Origin: Lonicera japonica
Taxonomy: Eukaryota > Streptophyta > Magnoliopsida > Dipsacales > Caprifoliaceae
Length of the DNA stretch: 64,000 nucleotides
Direction: 5' to 3'
Assembly: GCA_021464415.1 (NCBI GenBank)
Contig: JAKCWG010000770.1
Location: 124,001-188,000 of the forward strand
The position numbers and the translations under genes were made by a program. How positions within the stretch are numbered: position 1 is the first letter of the stretch; each line of letters begins with the position of its first letter. A model generated the notes under the pieces. It was given only the letters and a program-made list of their open reading frames with translations. It was not told the DNA's origin and did not search any database. This document shows, one piece after another, positions 33,511 through 45,890 of this stretch.

Positions 33511-33632
33511 ACATTTTTTCTCATGTATGCGAGATACGTAGAGATTCAACAAACATTTTTCCTTATGTATATGAGATACACAGAGATTCAACAAATATTT
33601 TTCCTCATGTATGCGAGATACACAGAGATTCA
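33511..33632 (+). repeat. 42 bp minisatellite, three units
   Basis: Units of 42 bp start at 33511, 33553 and 33595 (ACATTTTTCCTTATG ... GAGATTCAACAA). Because 42 is a multiple of three, the overlapping ORF shows a 14-residue repeat (FFLMYARYTEIQQ); this is a by-product and not evidence of a gene. Confidence 0.88.
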
Positions 33633-33699
33633 AGTATTGTCGGTGCCTTCAAAGAAATGACCTTTACGACTCGATCAACACTTAATTCATAATTTTTTA

Positions 33700-34870
33700 A
33701 TTTTTTAATAACCGTCTAAATTAAATTAATCAAATGTAAAACCCTAAACAAGAGACTACTTGTTCATAACATTAACATATGTACAATAACAATCTATTAT
33801 ACTATTTAGTTAATCAAATAATATAATTTGAATCTTGAGTTCAAATTTAATTTTCTCTAATAATTCAATAATATAATATTAAAATAATCAATGATTTTTT
33901 GTGCAAACATAAACAGAGATTGCAACTGGTTACAACATTAGTAATTTATAATTGTTTTAATACTTACATGCATATCCATGAGTGTGAGTCCCAAAGTTCA
34001 AATAAAATATATTAGAAACATAGATCATGACATTTTGGTTTGGCATTTTATGCTTCAAATCATGCAATATAATATTGTAATATTCTAAAGTATAGATAAT
34101 ATGTCATATAATTTTAATTTCTAAGTCTACACACATTTTTTTTTCTGATTCTATGTTTTCAAATATGCAATAGCCCGTGTCAAATTAGAAACATCATTCT
34201 AATTGTTCCAAAGTCTACAATCTACTTTTGAGCCTACTATTTTCTTCAACCTCCAATATTCAGTACATTGTGACAAAATAAATATCATAATTCCCCATTA
34301 CTCTCTATTTTCCCTATGAATGCTAAATTTTATGCTCTTCTGCTTCTTAACCAGCACTCGCATGCCAATATAACTTGTATGTTATTTTTCTGAGCATTTT
34401 GACTCCATTTTTAATTGTCAAGCATTTACTTTCGCGTGTTCATAGTGCTCTGCCTTGTATGCATGGAATAGTCATACCATAACAAATTGTTGTAGGTGTT
34501 ATTTATTTTTTATTTTTCTCAAATGAGTATCATAAAATTTTCCTTAATATCTTAGAGTTGTTAAGTGTATAGGTTGCCAAAATTCATAATAACTTCCAAA
34601 AGAAGTATTGCAAATCGCAACAATTAACAGCACTCTTGGAGAATATTTCCCTAATATTTTTGATAGAGTATATAATTTTGTTCACAAAATTTACATTATT
34701 AAAATCATAAAAGATAATGACTGTCTTGGAAATTTCTAACAAAAGTCATAGTAGTTTCTAGTGAGTTTTCAAGGACATTAATGTTATCAATTTTTGGTTT
34801 AATTTGTATAACACGACTTTTTTTGTCAATAACTATGAAATAGTGAGAATGAATAATTAGATACCAGAAG
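33700..34870 (+). repeat. AT-rich dispersed repeat, copy B
   Basis: Carries the shared landmarks TTTTCTCCAATAT-like, TTTGTGCAAACATAAAC, AGTAATTTATAATTG, ATGCTTCAAATC, and a distal part with AATATTTCCCTAATAT and TTTCTAGTGAGTTTTCAA. It matches copy G (56570-57870) best, including the CTTTGTGACAAAATAAATGTC-type stretch. Confidence 0.72.
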
Positions 34871-34979
34871 GGGTGTTGTAAAACCTGCTCAATCTGATTT
34901 TATAGAAAATATTCAAACAAGATGTTTGAGTCAAGAAACTTTTATTAAAAAAAGATTGCTTACTTTATTTTTTTCAAAA

Positions 34980-36350
34980 ATTCTGTTATTACTGTTTTAG
35001 AGTATTTAAACCGTATAAACAGAATAAAGAGCAATCACACAAGAACACGGTATTTATGTGGTAAAAACCTATCCAAACGGGGTATAGAAAAAATCCACAA
35101 AGGCTCCCAACCTCACAACCTAAATCCACTATATGAATAAACGAGTACAAGAGGGAATCAAAAACAAAAAAAAAATTTGCTTACAACTAGTCCTACGCAA
35201 ACCACCAGTTTACCAGTGAAGACACAACATAACCCCATCCTTCACCCAGTCTCTTCAACCATATAACCCAGGATTAAGGTTGCAATACCAAAACACAATG
35301 CTCAACAAATCCGAATAGCAAAACCAAATTCACCTTAATAATAATAGAATCACCGAAGTTTTATACAGTTATTATCCATATCTAAATAGTCAACAATAAC
35401 AACAATAGCAGCTTCAAAACGAATTTAACATCAGCAATAAAACAGATACGCAGCAACAAATATAACAAAGACATCACATATATAACAATCTCAATGACAG
35501 CAATCTTAATAAATTAATAACAATAGATTAATCAATTTTAACCAGATATAATCAGTTCTAAATAGCACCAAATTCGGATATATAATGTACCAAATTTCAT
35601 ATTTAAGAAACAGATTACAAACAAGATAATCTTAGATCCAATCAATCAACAAATTCAGATTTGTATGAATTATTTCTCAACAGCAAATTCGCAGTAGTAA
35701 TAATCAACAATTAATCATAAATTTCGAGTACAAATTAACAAGAATAAAATTAGAACAATAGTACCCGATTTGAACAAAATAATCATACAAAATCAAAGAG
35801 TTAGAAGCCAAAATGTGAAGAAGAAAATCCGAAGCCAATATGTGAAGAAGAAATCCGAAGCCGAAATGTGAAGAAAAAAATCTTCCAAAAGTTCGATCCA
35901 AAAATACAACACAACTACTCCGAAATTACACAAACAAGTCGTATATACACACAGCGAACCGAGTATACACAAGACCACCGTGTACACCACCAATATAGCA
36001 CACCCAGAACAGTAATCCAGCAAATTCGGAACATATATACACGTAATAGATCGAAATACACAACACAATAATCTTTCGGATGTTTAATCTTCAGAACCAC
36101 CCAAAAATTTGAATATAAACCTAACCAAATACTCTCTCAAGTGAAGATAATAATATTCAAGATAATCTCACACAAATCTCTAGATTAAAATACAAATTAA
36201 GTCTAAGAACTTTTGTTCTTTTATGTCTTTTAGAGAGAGAAACGATGAGAGAGAGAAAGAGGGGAAAGAAGGCTCGTGTGTGTATGTGGCTGCTATGTGT
36301 GTTGTCTCTAGGGAAAGACAAGAGAAAGAGGTGAATATATTTGATTCAAA
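34980..36350 (-). repeat. Copia LTR-like block, minus, uncertain
   Basis: On the minus strand the text near 35000-35160 (TATACCCCGTTTGGATAGG, TTTTACCACATAAATACCGTG, TTCTTGTGTGATTG) resembles the end of copia LTRs of the ACGTAAAT-CTTGTGT type. A CT-rich leader follows from about 36300 down. No pol is attached and the borders are not fixed. Confidence 0.4.
35808..35884 (+). repeat. 26-27 bp tandem repeat, three units
   Basis: GAAGCCAAAATGTGAAGAAG and two close copies (GAAGCCAATATG, GAAGCCGAAATG) follow one another, ending in AAATCC/AAAATC. Confidence 0.85.
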
Positions 36351-36860
36351 TAGAAAGCAAAGTTTCATCTCATTCAAGGGCTCAAAATAAAGGATAAGCA
36401 AATATATATCTCTCAATCAAAACAAGGCACACGCATTTCTAATAAAAAGCACACTTAACATTTCAAACAATAAAAAGCACATAAAATTATACCTTTGAAG
36501 CACATTTTTTTAATAGATATGTCTTCCAGCTTCACGATAAAATCTAGCACGGTAAAATCTTCAGTAGTGCGAGGCTGGACTGGGGTTTGCTTTCTAGACC
36601 GTTTTTGGCTTGAAATGGACAATCTTAATTTGCCCACTACATGATACCCAATGGAGTTTCAAATGCAACAGAAGTAGTTCTTAAATTAACTCAACTAGGT
36701 TATAATTCATATGTTTTTGCTACCACTGAATAATTTGTTTTGGTCCAAAATTAATTAATTAGTATATATGAAAATCGAAAAAGCCACACTGAATAATTTG
36801 TTTTGGTCCAAAATTAAATAATTAGTATATGAAAAAATAGTCATTTATATTTTACCCTCA
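36351..36860. repeat. Non-coding stretch with a 60 bp tandem duplication
   Basis: ACTGAATAATTTGTTTTGGT with its CCAAAATTAA...TTAGTATATGA tail occurs at about 36725 and again at about 36789. No gene is recognised; minus-strand ORFs nearby have no family features. Confidence 0.6.
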
Positions 36861-37164
36861 TCAAGTTTGACTTATTTTGCACTTTTGTCTATGAAGTTCA
36901 TTTTGCAACATGTCCCTCCTTAAAGTTTGCTCCCACATTCACTTTAGTCCAAAATTAAATGTCATGTTTGTTTATTGTGCGGAAAATGCCATGTTCAGAT
37001 GATGTAGCTTAAAGATTAAAGTCACATGTGGCATTTTTCGTCAAAAACCTATTGGGGGTTAGGTTTTGGACATAGGTGAAAATTGGAGCATACTTTAGAA
37101 ATGGACATTGTTCAAAATAAACTTCAGGAGCGAAGGTGCAAAAGTGGTCAAACTTAACTTCAGT
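36861..37164. mobile_element. MITE with about 90 bp terminal inverted repeats
   Basis: 36861-36953 (AAGTTTGACTTATTTTGCAC ... AGTTTGCTCCCACATTCAC) is matched in reverse complement by 37070-37162 (AAGTTTGACCACTTTTGCAC ... AGTATGCTCCAATTTTCAC). The central 110 bp encode nothing. Exact ends and target duplication could not be fixed by eye. Confidence 0.7.
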
Positions 37165-37799
37165 TTGAATATCATTCTTGTTGAATATCATCTGAAAAAA
37201 TCAATTAGAATGAATAATGAAAAAACCATTCTTTTTGATTTTATTCGGATGATATTCAAACAAGAATAAATAATAAATCAAAATTCAGCACAAGTAAAGT
37301 CTACATATTATCCTATCAAAAATAGACACTCACAAATTTATAGATATAATATATACTAATTCCGCATTCATACATGAAACATGTCCATGTAGATATGGAA
37401 CATTTCCATAGCTATAACTATGCATAACTTGTACTTTAACCTACTCGTCATCTATATAAATTTGTTAGCGTTGGAAATGCTTTCAATTCGTCCATGTAAA
37501 GTATCATCTGATGATGTTCTGACCTATACAGCTATGCTTTTAAAAGAAAATGAGTAATTTTGTTCTTGGTGCATAGTAATCTGTTGTCTTAAAGCAGTAA
37601 ACCTCCTCCTAGGTCTACACTCCTTATAACTGTAAAGCATGCAGTATTGAAGATTTCGGTCTCTAAACACGTTGGAAACTGTAATGATTATGTAATGCAG
37701 TATGACATTTTGAGGGTTCAAGTTACTATCAATCACAGTTGGATTGAATATTCAATTGCCTAAGCTTTTGCCTTGTAAGTCAATCGGTTGGTCCACAAT
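37165..37799. other. No gene seen
   Basis: AT-rich unique-looking sequence. A short inverted pair, ATATCATTCTTGTTTGAATATC-like near 37170 and GATATTCAAACAAGAAT at about 37251, is the only structure noticed. Confidence 0.4.
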
Positions 37800-38857
37800 A
37801 CTATCTAATTTTTTTAAAAGAAATTAATTACATCCAATATTCCAATAATAGATCCAATGTGAAAACAACTTAAGATATTTAGTATGAACATCAACAGACT
37901 TTGCCTCTATTTACAACGTCCGTAATTTATAGTTATTTACTTCATATGTACTCATACGATAGGCATGAGGCCAAAATTCACATAAACTATTCTTGCAACA
38001 TATATATATATAGTTGTCATGTTGGTTGTGCAATTTTATGCTTCAAACCAATATAATATTGTAAAATTCTAAATTATACATATATACTTATAGTTACATG
38101 TTTGTTATTTAAGCGTCCATATTTTTCTTGATTCCATGTTTTCTAATATGCCTGTCAAATTACAAATCTCATTCATCTAACCTTTTGCTCATTTGGAGAT
38201 CATTTTATTTTAAATGTAATTGAAAACGTCATCTTGATTCTAACGCTAATCCAACCATTTAATTGGCTTTAACAAGTTTGGCATTTGACTTTCGTTGCAA
38301 AAAAAAATCATGTAGATACAATCGCATCACCTCATATATATACCTACCTTTACATGTATAATTTATATAGAATAAAACAAATGTAGAACAATAATTAAGG
38401 TAGCAATTATTTTTTTAATTTGAATCTAACAAACTTACAACAAATTAAACTTGGTTTAGACATCTATATGACTTTCGACTAAATATTATTCTAGAAACAT
38501 CAATTAATGTTAAAGTTTAATATAAACATAATCTCGGTCTAACTAATGCCAAATCCACAATTCAAATTGCAACACACTAGCGCATAAATGAGTTGCTCTT
38601 TGTTTCTAGTAAAAAATTAAATGAAAAATTATCCAGCCGTAGAGAGCTACCACATAGTTTATAGTTAGTAAAACTTATACAGTTAATAAAATAATTAGTT
38701 TTTAAAGATTGAGTAAAAGTTTAATTTTCTCCAATATTTCAACATACAAAAATATAATGATCTTTAATACAAACATACTGATACCCCGCCACTATTGATA
38801 ATACTAGTAATTTATAATTTCTTACTTCATTGCATATTCACATGACAGAGTTGTAAG
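37800..38857 (+). repeat. AT-rich dispersed repeat, copies C and D
   Basis: Copy C (37800-38290) has the landmarks AGTATGAACATC, GTAATTTATAGTTATTTACT, CCAATATAATATTGTAAAAT and GATTCTAACGCTAATCCAAC. Copy D (38690-38857) has TTTTCTCCAATATTTCAACA and AGTAATTTATAATTTCTTAC and stops exactly where the Athila-like LTR begins at 38858. The 400 bp between them are AT-rich without recognised content. Confidence 0.68.
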
Positions 38858-40606
38858 TGATGCCGCGAGACTATCACATTGCAAAAGGAACTTAATTATA
38901 AGTTCATCAAGTAGTAATATAACTCGATAAGTAAATGTGTCAAATCACAAGGATAGTCGGAAAGAAGTGGAATGAATCACGATTTAGTCAATTTTATATT
39001 CTTTGTAAAGAGGATTGATTTTTAAGACTAACAAATGTTAATTGGTAGTGATTGTAACTAAGCTTAAGTAAAGGCTAAAGCAATCGGAATCAGTTTGTTA
39101 GCAAAGTTAAATGAATATGATCTCATACAATGTTCTCAAATGGATTTTCTAATTGGAGAACGTACTACACTTCCCTGAGACAAAAGGTGCAAAGTCTTAG
39201 CAATTCATTCTCGTATAATGCCGTATAAACAGAAGGTGTAGTCAAAACTCAACTAGGCATAAAATTCTAACCCTTATCTCGTAGCAAAGGGTGTGAAGCC
39301 GTAGCAACTCATTCTCGTATAATGCTAAAATAAGATATTGATACGAAATTCATTAAATGAAAGATAAAATATAATAAGCGATTGAGAAATCATGGCTAGC
39401 TTTCCTTCTAGGTAATTGACTTGATTGAAATAATGGTCAACTAAAAAGTTAACTCAAGAACCTCAACAATTCTTTTGTCTAAGCTTGGAAGATCATACTT
39501 GTAGACATTTGATAAATATACAATGAATCCTAAATTTTAGTGGTGTTGTGTTGTTTATGACATAAACTTGAAGATCCTCCTTGGTCACACCTAAGAAGAT
39601 AATGAGTCTAAAACATCACATAAGCTGCGTAAAGCACTTAAAATATCATTAAGATATCAAAGATTGGAATCCTAAATTTATGGTGATTTTATGAAAGTCA
39701 AGAACTCAATATACTTGATATAAATAGGCAAATTTTTCATAGGTTGGAAGAACACAATCTTTCAAGAAATACACAAGTGTGTCATCTCCCCATTTATGCT
39801 TAAGAACTATATAGATATACTTGGCATATAAAGTTAAATCATCATACGGAGATATTTTATAAGATTGTGGAATGTTTAATTAAATGGAGAAGAATAATGA
39901 TTCAAAAATATTTAACAATACTAACTAAGAAATAAGATCATACTCACATAATAATCACATTGCAAACTTCATCCTTAGCCTTAGCAAAAAAAAATTACTC
40001 CATAATAAATGTAGAGACAATAATTATATAAGTGTATTCCATATCTCTTCAATGAAAATTACAAGCTTTAGAAAATGATTAATATCTAAGATAATATGAT
40101 AAAACATGATAAGATAATATATATGATAAAAATAAAAATACAATAGTGAAGACTATATATATATGTTGTGTTGTCTCTCTCTCTCTCTCTCTCATTTCTC
40201 TACTTAAAACCCAGGAGAAACTATCCCTTTTGTCTCATATATAATAGCCACCTTTGTATTAATTAAATAAAATATTCTTAGAGATTGAGACATGTAGCCA
40301 TAATTTAGCATCCAAGCTAGCTATAGGTTGAAGAGCAAAATAAGAGAGGTGACATAAAGCATAAAACATGGCTTCTAGATCAATCTTGGCTTTAGCTAGA
40401 TTGATTTAAGTGTTGGGAATAATTCTATGATTGATCTAACAAAAAGCTAGATTGATCTAAGACTTGAGATTGATTCCAAGATTGATCTAACAAAAAGTTA
40501 GATTGATCTAGGACTTGAGATGGATTCCAAGATTGATCTAACTAAAAGCTAGATCTCATAAACTTTCTGCCATATCTAAATTGATCTTGGAATAAGTTAG
40601 ATTGAT
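38858..40606 (-). repeat. Diverged Athila-like LTR, interrupted
   Basis: It starts on the + strand TGATGCCGCGAGACTATCAC and carries CACAAGGATAGTCGGAAAGA, ATTCATTCTCGTATAATGC and AAAGGGTGTGAAGCC, all shared in the same order with the Athila 3' LTR (40680-41060). Its U3-like part (40390-40600) has repeated CTAGATTGATCTA motifs. The Athila element inserts at 40606/40607, so the U3 start is expected beyond that element but was not found. Confidence 0.7.
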
Positions 40607-42536
40607 TGACGCGCCGAAAATACTTCCGTACTTAGGAACCCAAGTGTAGGTTGTCAAGTTATAATACTTGGTAAGTCCAAGTGTCGAACCACAAGGATAG
40701 TCGAAAAGACGATGTGGTGATTACGAGTCCAAGGCTTTGTTAAGAGAATTTGATTGGTTGATTTTAGTTGTTGATTTTAAAGTCTTGCAATAAAAATAAA
40801 GTGATGTATTAATTGATAAGAAAACGCTAAGGCATTATAGAATTCATTTGCTTTGTAATGTTACGTAAAAGTAATCTTATTCAAAACTCTTAATGCAATT
40901 CCTAAGTATTGAGTACCTTACACTTTTTTAAGAAAAATGGTATGAAGCCAAAGCAATTCATTCCCATATAATACCATATAAAGAAAGGGTGTAAGTAAAA
41001 CTCAACACAAATGTATCTCTCATTTTTATCTTGTAATAACGGGTGTGAAGCAAGTGCAACCCATTCCCATATAATTTTCAACCAAGATGCAAACTTAAGA
41101 TACACCAAAAGAAAAGGCATAAACTTAAATTAGGCATTGATAATTCATTGTTAGTTTTCCCTAGGCAATTGGCTTGATTATGAAAATGGCCAACTAAAAA
41201 TTTAGCTCCATAAATCATAACATTTCATTTGTCTAAGATTGGGAGGTCTAGGTGGAGATTAAATCATCCGGTTTAGACATATTTGATAAATACAAATTGA
41301 ATCCTTAAGGTGATTAGTGGAGTTGATTATGGCATAAACTTAAGAGATCCTCTTTAGCAACACTCTAACTAAGAAAATATTGAGTCTTAAAATCACATAA
41401 AGTGTAGAAAGCACTCAACACATTAAAGCATTCAAGGATTGGAATCCCAAATTTATGATATTTCTATGAATATTCAAAGACTAAACATGCTTGGTAATGA
41501 AAAGTATCTTATTCATAGAAGGAATGAACATAGGCTAATAAGAGATACACAAGTGTATCATCTCCTCATTAATGCTTGAGATCTATGTATATAAGGCATA
41601 CAAAGTCAAATCACCTTATGAGGATTATCGTGCTAGCTTATGAATGGTTGATGAATGGAGAAGATGAAGGATTCAACAAGTATTTAACAAGACTAACAAT
41701 CGAATGAGAAACAAACTTATATAATTAATTCAATGCAAACTTCATCTTTTAGCTTTAGCAATGAAACTACTCCATGATAGTTGTATGAACAAAAACTGTT
41801 AAAGTTATCTCCATTTCTCCTAAGAGTTTCTCTAACTAGATTTTTAATAAGTGATAGATAGAGAAAGTGTAGGAAAATTCCTTATATTACTTGAATCTAG
41901 ATCTAGAAAATTACATAGTTTACATGAGGGACAAAGAGCAATTAAATAATGGGAGAGCAATGCCCAAAAATGGGTATTCTAGTACACTTTTCTAAAGATC
42001 CTAAAGGAAAAGCACCTGATCCTATCTAGAAATAAAAAGTCCAGCACTTTTGGTGAGTTTCCATGCATCAAAATGTGAGAAAAGCTGCTTTTGAGGGCTG
42101 TACTTTGTGATCTGGGAGGCCTCTGATATATCAGAGGCTCCTCTAATTGATCAGAAGGTAGATTTTTCTCTGTTAGGTGGGCTCTGATCAATCAGAGGAT
42201 TCTCTAATCGATTAGAGGCCAAATTTTGCACTAAAAGGTGGCCTCTGATTGATCACATGCTCATTTGATTGATCACATGACTGCTTCAGAAAACTTTATT
42301 CTTCTATTTTGGCTTTTATCTTTCTTGAACACTTCCCAAAGCTCTCAAACTTGTTTCCAAAATCTATGGGCACAATCAAGACACTAGAAAAAGCTACTTT
42401 GAGCCATGTTAAAGCAATTCTTGATATTTTTTAGTGTGTGCACAAAATGTGGGTTAATTTAATTAATCTTGGCTAAGATAAATGCGATAATCACAATAAA
42501 AATGGCGTTAGCGACTACAAAATTGCACGTTTATCA
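40607..42536 (-). repeat. 3' LTR of the Athila element
   Basis: About 1,930 bp. The U5 end is TTTTCGGCGCGTCA (+ strand TGACGCGCC at 40607). The U3 start TGATAAACGTGC lies at 42536 (or TGTTGATAAACG at 42539), next to the tract TTGGGAGG. U3 contains perfect palindromes GCCTCTGATATATCAGAGGC (42119-42138) and CTCTAATCGATTAGAG (42202-42217). Confidence 0.85.
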
Positions 42537-44639
42537 ACACCTCCCAACTAAACTCTTGCTAGTGCCTTAGCAAGAAAAATAAAAATAGCTATGTATAATA
42601 TCTGAAAATGTATTTAGCACATGCATTAAGCCTTTGAACTCCTAAGTTCCCCTAGAAGACAAGTTGTGTCTCGTGAGGGTTTACATTGACGATACCCACA
42701 AACATCTAAAGTTTGAACACTAAGTAGTAGAATTGAAGCATTTCCATGAATTGATTCAAGTGTTTGGCATTACTATTACAATTTTTGGAATGTTGGCATT
42801 TGAATAATGATCTCCATTGCTTACAATCTCTTTTAAAAACTAGCTCCACATTCTCATTTGAACACACTATGCATATTGACTTTTGACACAATCATTCTTA
42901 ATCACAAATAGTTATATTCATTAAAAGTGAAAGAGAGAAATCTTTCAAAAGCAAAAGCTCAAGAACATTGTCAATATTAAGCACTTTTCTTTGTTTTTTA
43001 CTTGGACTTTTTGCTAAATTAGCTCAAGGTGGTTTACATCTTTATGGAGGGCAGTGGTCTTACTTTGTGATTTTGCATTCATATCTTCTTCTTCTTCTTC
43101 TTCTTTTTGCACAAAGGAAGCTATTCACCCTTTTTCCATATGGATAACCTTTGCATATCCTTAATATTAGACAAAATGACTTATGAATTTAGTCAAGTGA
43201 AGCTTAAAGTCAATATTAAGTTTAAAAGTCATCAAATTTTCAATTTTTTTGTAAATGCCATGTATATGTCCCCTCTAAGGAGGATCTTTTCGAAAGAGCT
43301 TTTATTGCATTTGAACATTACTTCTCTCTACACAAGATAAAAATAACTCTATGTGATACTAAAGACTAAATCAAACCACAACATTATGCATATTCATAGG
43401 AAACTACAAGGCTTAAGAATCTAAATGAAGCAATGCCATAGAGATTATCACTTAACTATCTATCCGAATCAACAATTTCATGCCAAAAACCATCAATTCA
43501 AGGACAATTCTAAAAAAAATGATCATCATTTTTCAAACTTCGATAAGATGGAGAAATCAATCCTAGCATGGAGAAAATTAACATGAAAGAAAGCATGCTT
43601 AAGAATTTGAGATTTGAAAGAGCTCACCCCCCAACTTAAAGTTGGCATTGTCTTCAATGCTTTCGAAGACGACGAAAAATGGGCGAATTCTTGGAAAATT
43701 GCTATCCAATTTCTCCAAAAAGAAGCTAGAATCAATTTCAAAGCTACGATCTATACAAAAATCTAAAAAAAATGGGTTAGCATTAGTTAAACATAACATG
43801 CAAAATTAAAACTCAAGCCATCACAAGCAGTTATGTTAAAATAATCCAACAACCCAAAAAGAAAATAAAGCAAAATAATAAAAAAAATGGAGTTTTCAAA
43901 GTTAGGAGAGGTGACCGTGCTTCTTCTTGGACCTTGGGTTGGTAGAGGATGAAGCCATTGGAGCTTGGGACAAGTGAGTTTTGAAATTTTTGGTGCGTTT
44001 GAAGAGGAGCCCGACATTAGAGAGAATTTGGATCAAAATCCAACATTTGAAAGGATTGTGGTAGAAATTAGTGGATGAGAGTGAAGGTTATGTGTTTGGG
44101 ATGATAAATGGAGAAAATAGAAGGTGAAAATCCGAATTTTTTGAAGGATTTTGAAAATGGAGGTAGGATGAAGGGTTTGAATTTTCAGTGAGAGAAAGTG
44201 GTAGGTTTGATGATTTTTGGGTGAAAATTGACAGATTGATGGAAGATTTCAAGGATTTAATAGATGAATGATCTTTAATGGAGTATTTGGTGGAGCTATT
44301 TTGATGTTTAAGGTGATGAAGAGAGGGTTAATGGAGGTTCGGAGGAAGGGGAGCTCGAAATGGGAGAGTAAGGGGCTTTCTAGATATATTTTTTTTGTGC
44401 GAAAATTCACCCTCTGATCGATCAGAGCCATGGCAGTGCACTCCTCTCTTGCGCCAAGGTTTGCTGTTTTTGCGTTTTAGTCCATTCACTCTAGTACTTC
44501 CAAGTTTGTTGTTTTTGCAAAACAGTCCCTGAACTTTTTCCAACGTGTGACGATCCTCCTAAAACTCCAGAAAATAAACAAAAATTATTTACAAACATGA
44601 CCTACGCTTGTTAGGCGTAGGTCGGGTCACTTAGAGGGG
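42537..44639 (-). other. Athila region between pol and 3' LTR; envelope-like ORF remnant
   Basis: This 2.1 kb is where Athila elements may carry an envelope-like frame. Only a 19-codon start remains (MASSSTNPRSKKKHGHLS, 43958 down to 43902) before a stop. Also seen: TTAAGTTGGGGGG on the minus strand near 43630, a (CTT)n tract at about 43085, and the palindrome CTCTGATCGATCAGAG at 44412-44427. No complete ORF is credible. Confidence 0.5.
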
Positions 44640-45890
44640 TGGACTCCTTTAGCGTTGGAATTTCCAAAAACGGTTTCAATCTTTGTTCGTTAACTTTGAA
44701 CTCGAAACCCTTTTTGGATCAACCACTGTCACGGCCCCAAATGGAAATACATGCTTGACAATATAGGGGCCGGTCCAACGAGACTTCAATTTTCAGGGAA
44801 AAAGGTGGGGATGCGTATCGTAAACAAGGACTTTTTGACTAAGTTTGAAATCTTTTTGTAAAATCGATTTATCATGAATTTTTTTTTCTCTTTCACTGAT
44901 TAATTTTGAATTTTGGTATATGTCTCTCCTCAATTCCTCCAATTCTTTTATTTGTAACATCCGATTTTTGCCGGATCCATCAAAATCACTATTCACCAAT
45001 TTTATCGCCCGAAATGATTTATGCACCAATTCAACGGGCAAGTGACAAGGCTTGCCATACACAATGCGATATGGTGATATCCCAAGAGTTGTTTTGAAAG
45101 CGGTTCGGTAGGCTCAAAGAGCATCGTTTAGTCGCAACGACTAATCTTTGCGATTTGGATTTACCGTTTTCTCTTAAATTTGTTTTATCTTTCAATTTGC
45201 AAGCTCAACTAGCCCATTTGCTTGAGGATAATAAGCGAGGGATACCTTATGGTTTACACCATATTTTTTAATTAATGATTCAAAAGGTTTATTACAAAAG
45301 TGTGAGCCTCTATCATTTATTATTGCCTTTGAGGTGCTAAATCTTGTAAGAATATCATCCTTTAAAAATCGGATCACAACTTTATGATCATTTATTTTGT
45401 AAGATATGGATTCCACCCATTTGGAAACATAATCAACCGCAAGAAGGATATAAAGATTACTGAAAGAGGATGGAAATGGTCCCATGAAGTCAATGCCCCA
45501 ACAATCGAAAATTTCAACCATGAGGATTGGGTTGAGAGGCATCATGCTTTTTCTTGTGATTCCCTCGAGCATTTGGCATCTCAGGCAAGCTTTGCAAAAA
45601 GCGTGAGCATCTTTGAACATCGTTGGCCAATAAAGGCCACATTGAAAGATCTTGGCGGCCGTCTTCTTAGCCGAGTAATGTCCACCACAAGCTTCATTAT
45701 AGCGAACTCATCATTGGGAATACATCGTCGAATGATTTGATCTGCCCCATACTTAAACAAGTACGGATCATCCCAATAGAAACGGTTGACCTCGGACAAG
45801 AATTTCTTTCTGTCTTGGGCACTCCAAAGGCTTGGCATTTTTTCGGTGACAGGATAGTTCACGATATAGGCATACCATGGTGAAGAAAAG
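44640..45890 (-). pseudogene. Athila integrase, broken
   Basis: Minus-strand pieces in order: FLSEVNRFYWDDPYLFKYGA (about 45820) and the zinc-finger CxxC in CLRCQMLEGI (about 45575), with a shift between; then the core with D in WGIDFMGPFP (about 45490), D in INDRGSHFCN (about 45310) and E in ANGLVELAN (about 45200). A C-terminal piece follows ([13 protein letters not shown], about 45050; KLKSRWTGPYIVKH near 44790-44740). Shifts near 45600, 45190 and 44800 disable it. Confidence 0.88.

Noticed and set aside
43085..43107. (CTT)n tract as a possible regulatory element
   Set aside because: Ordinary microsatellite in degraded Athila sequence.
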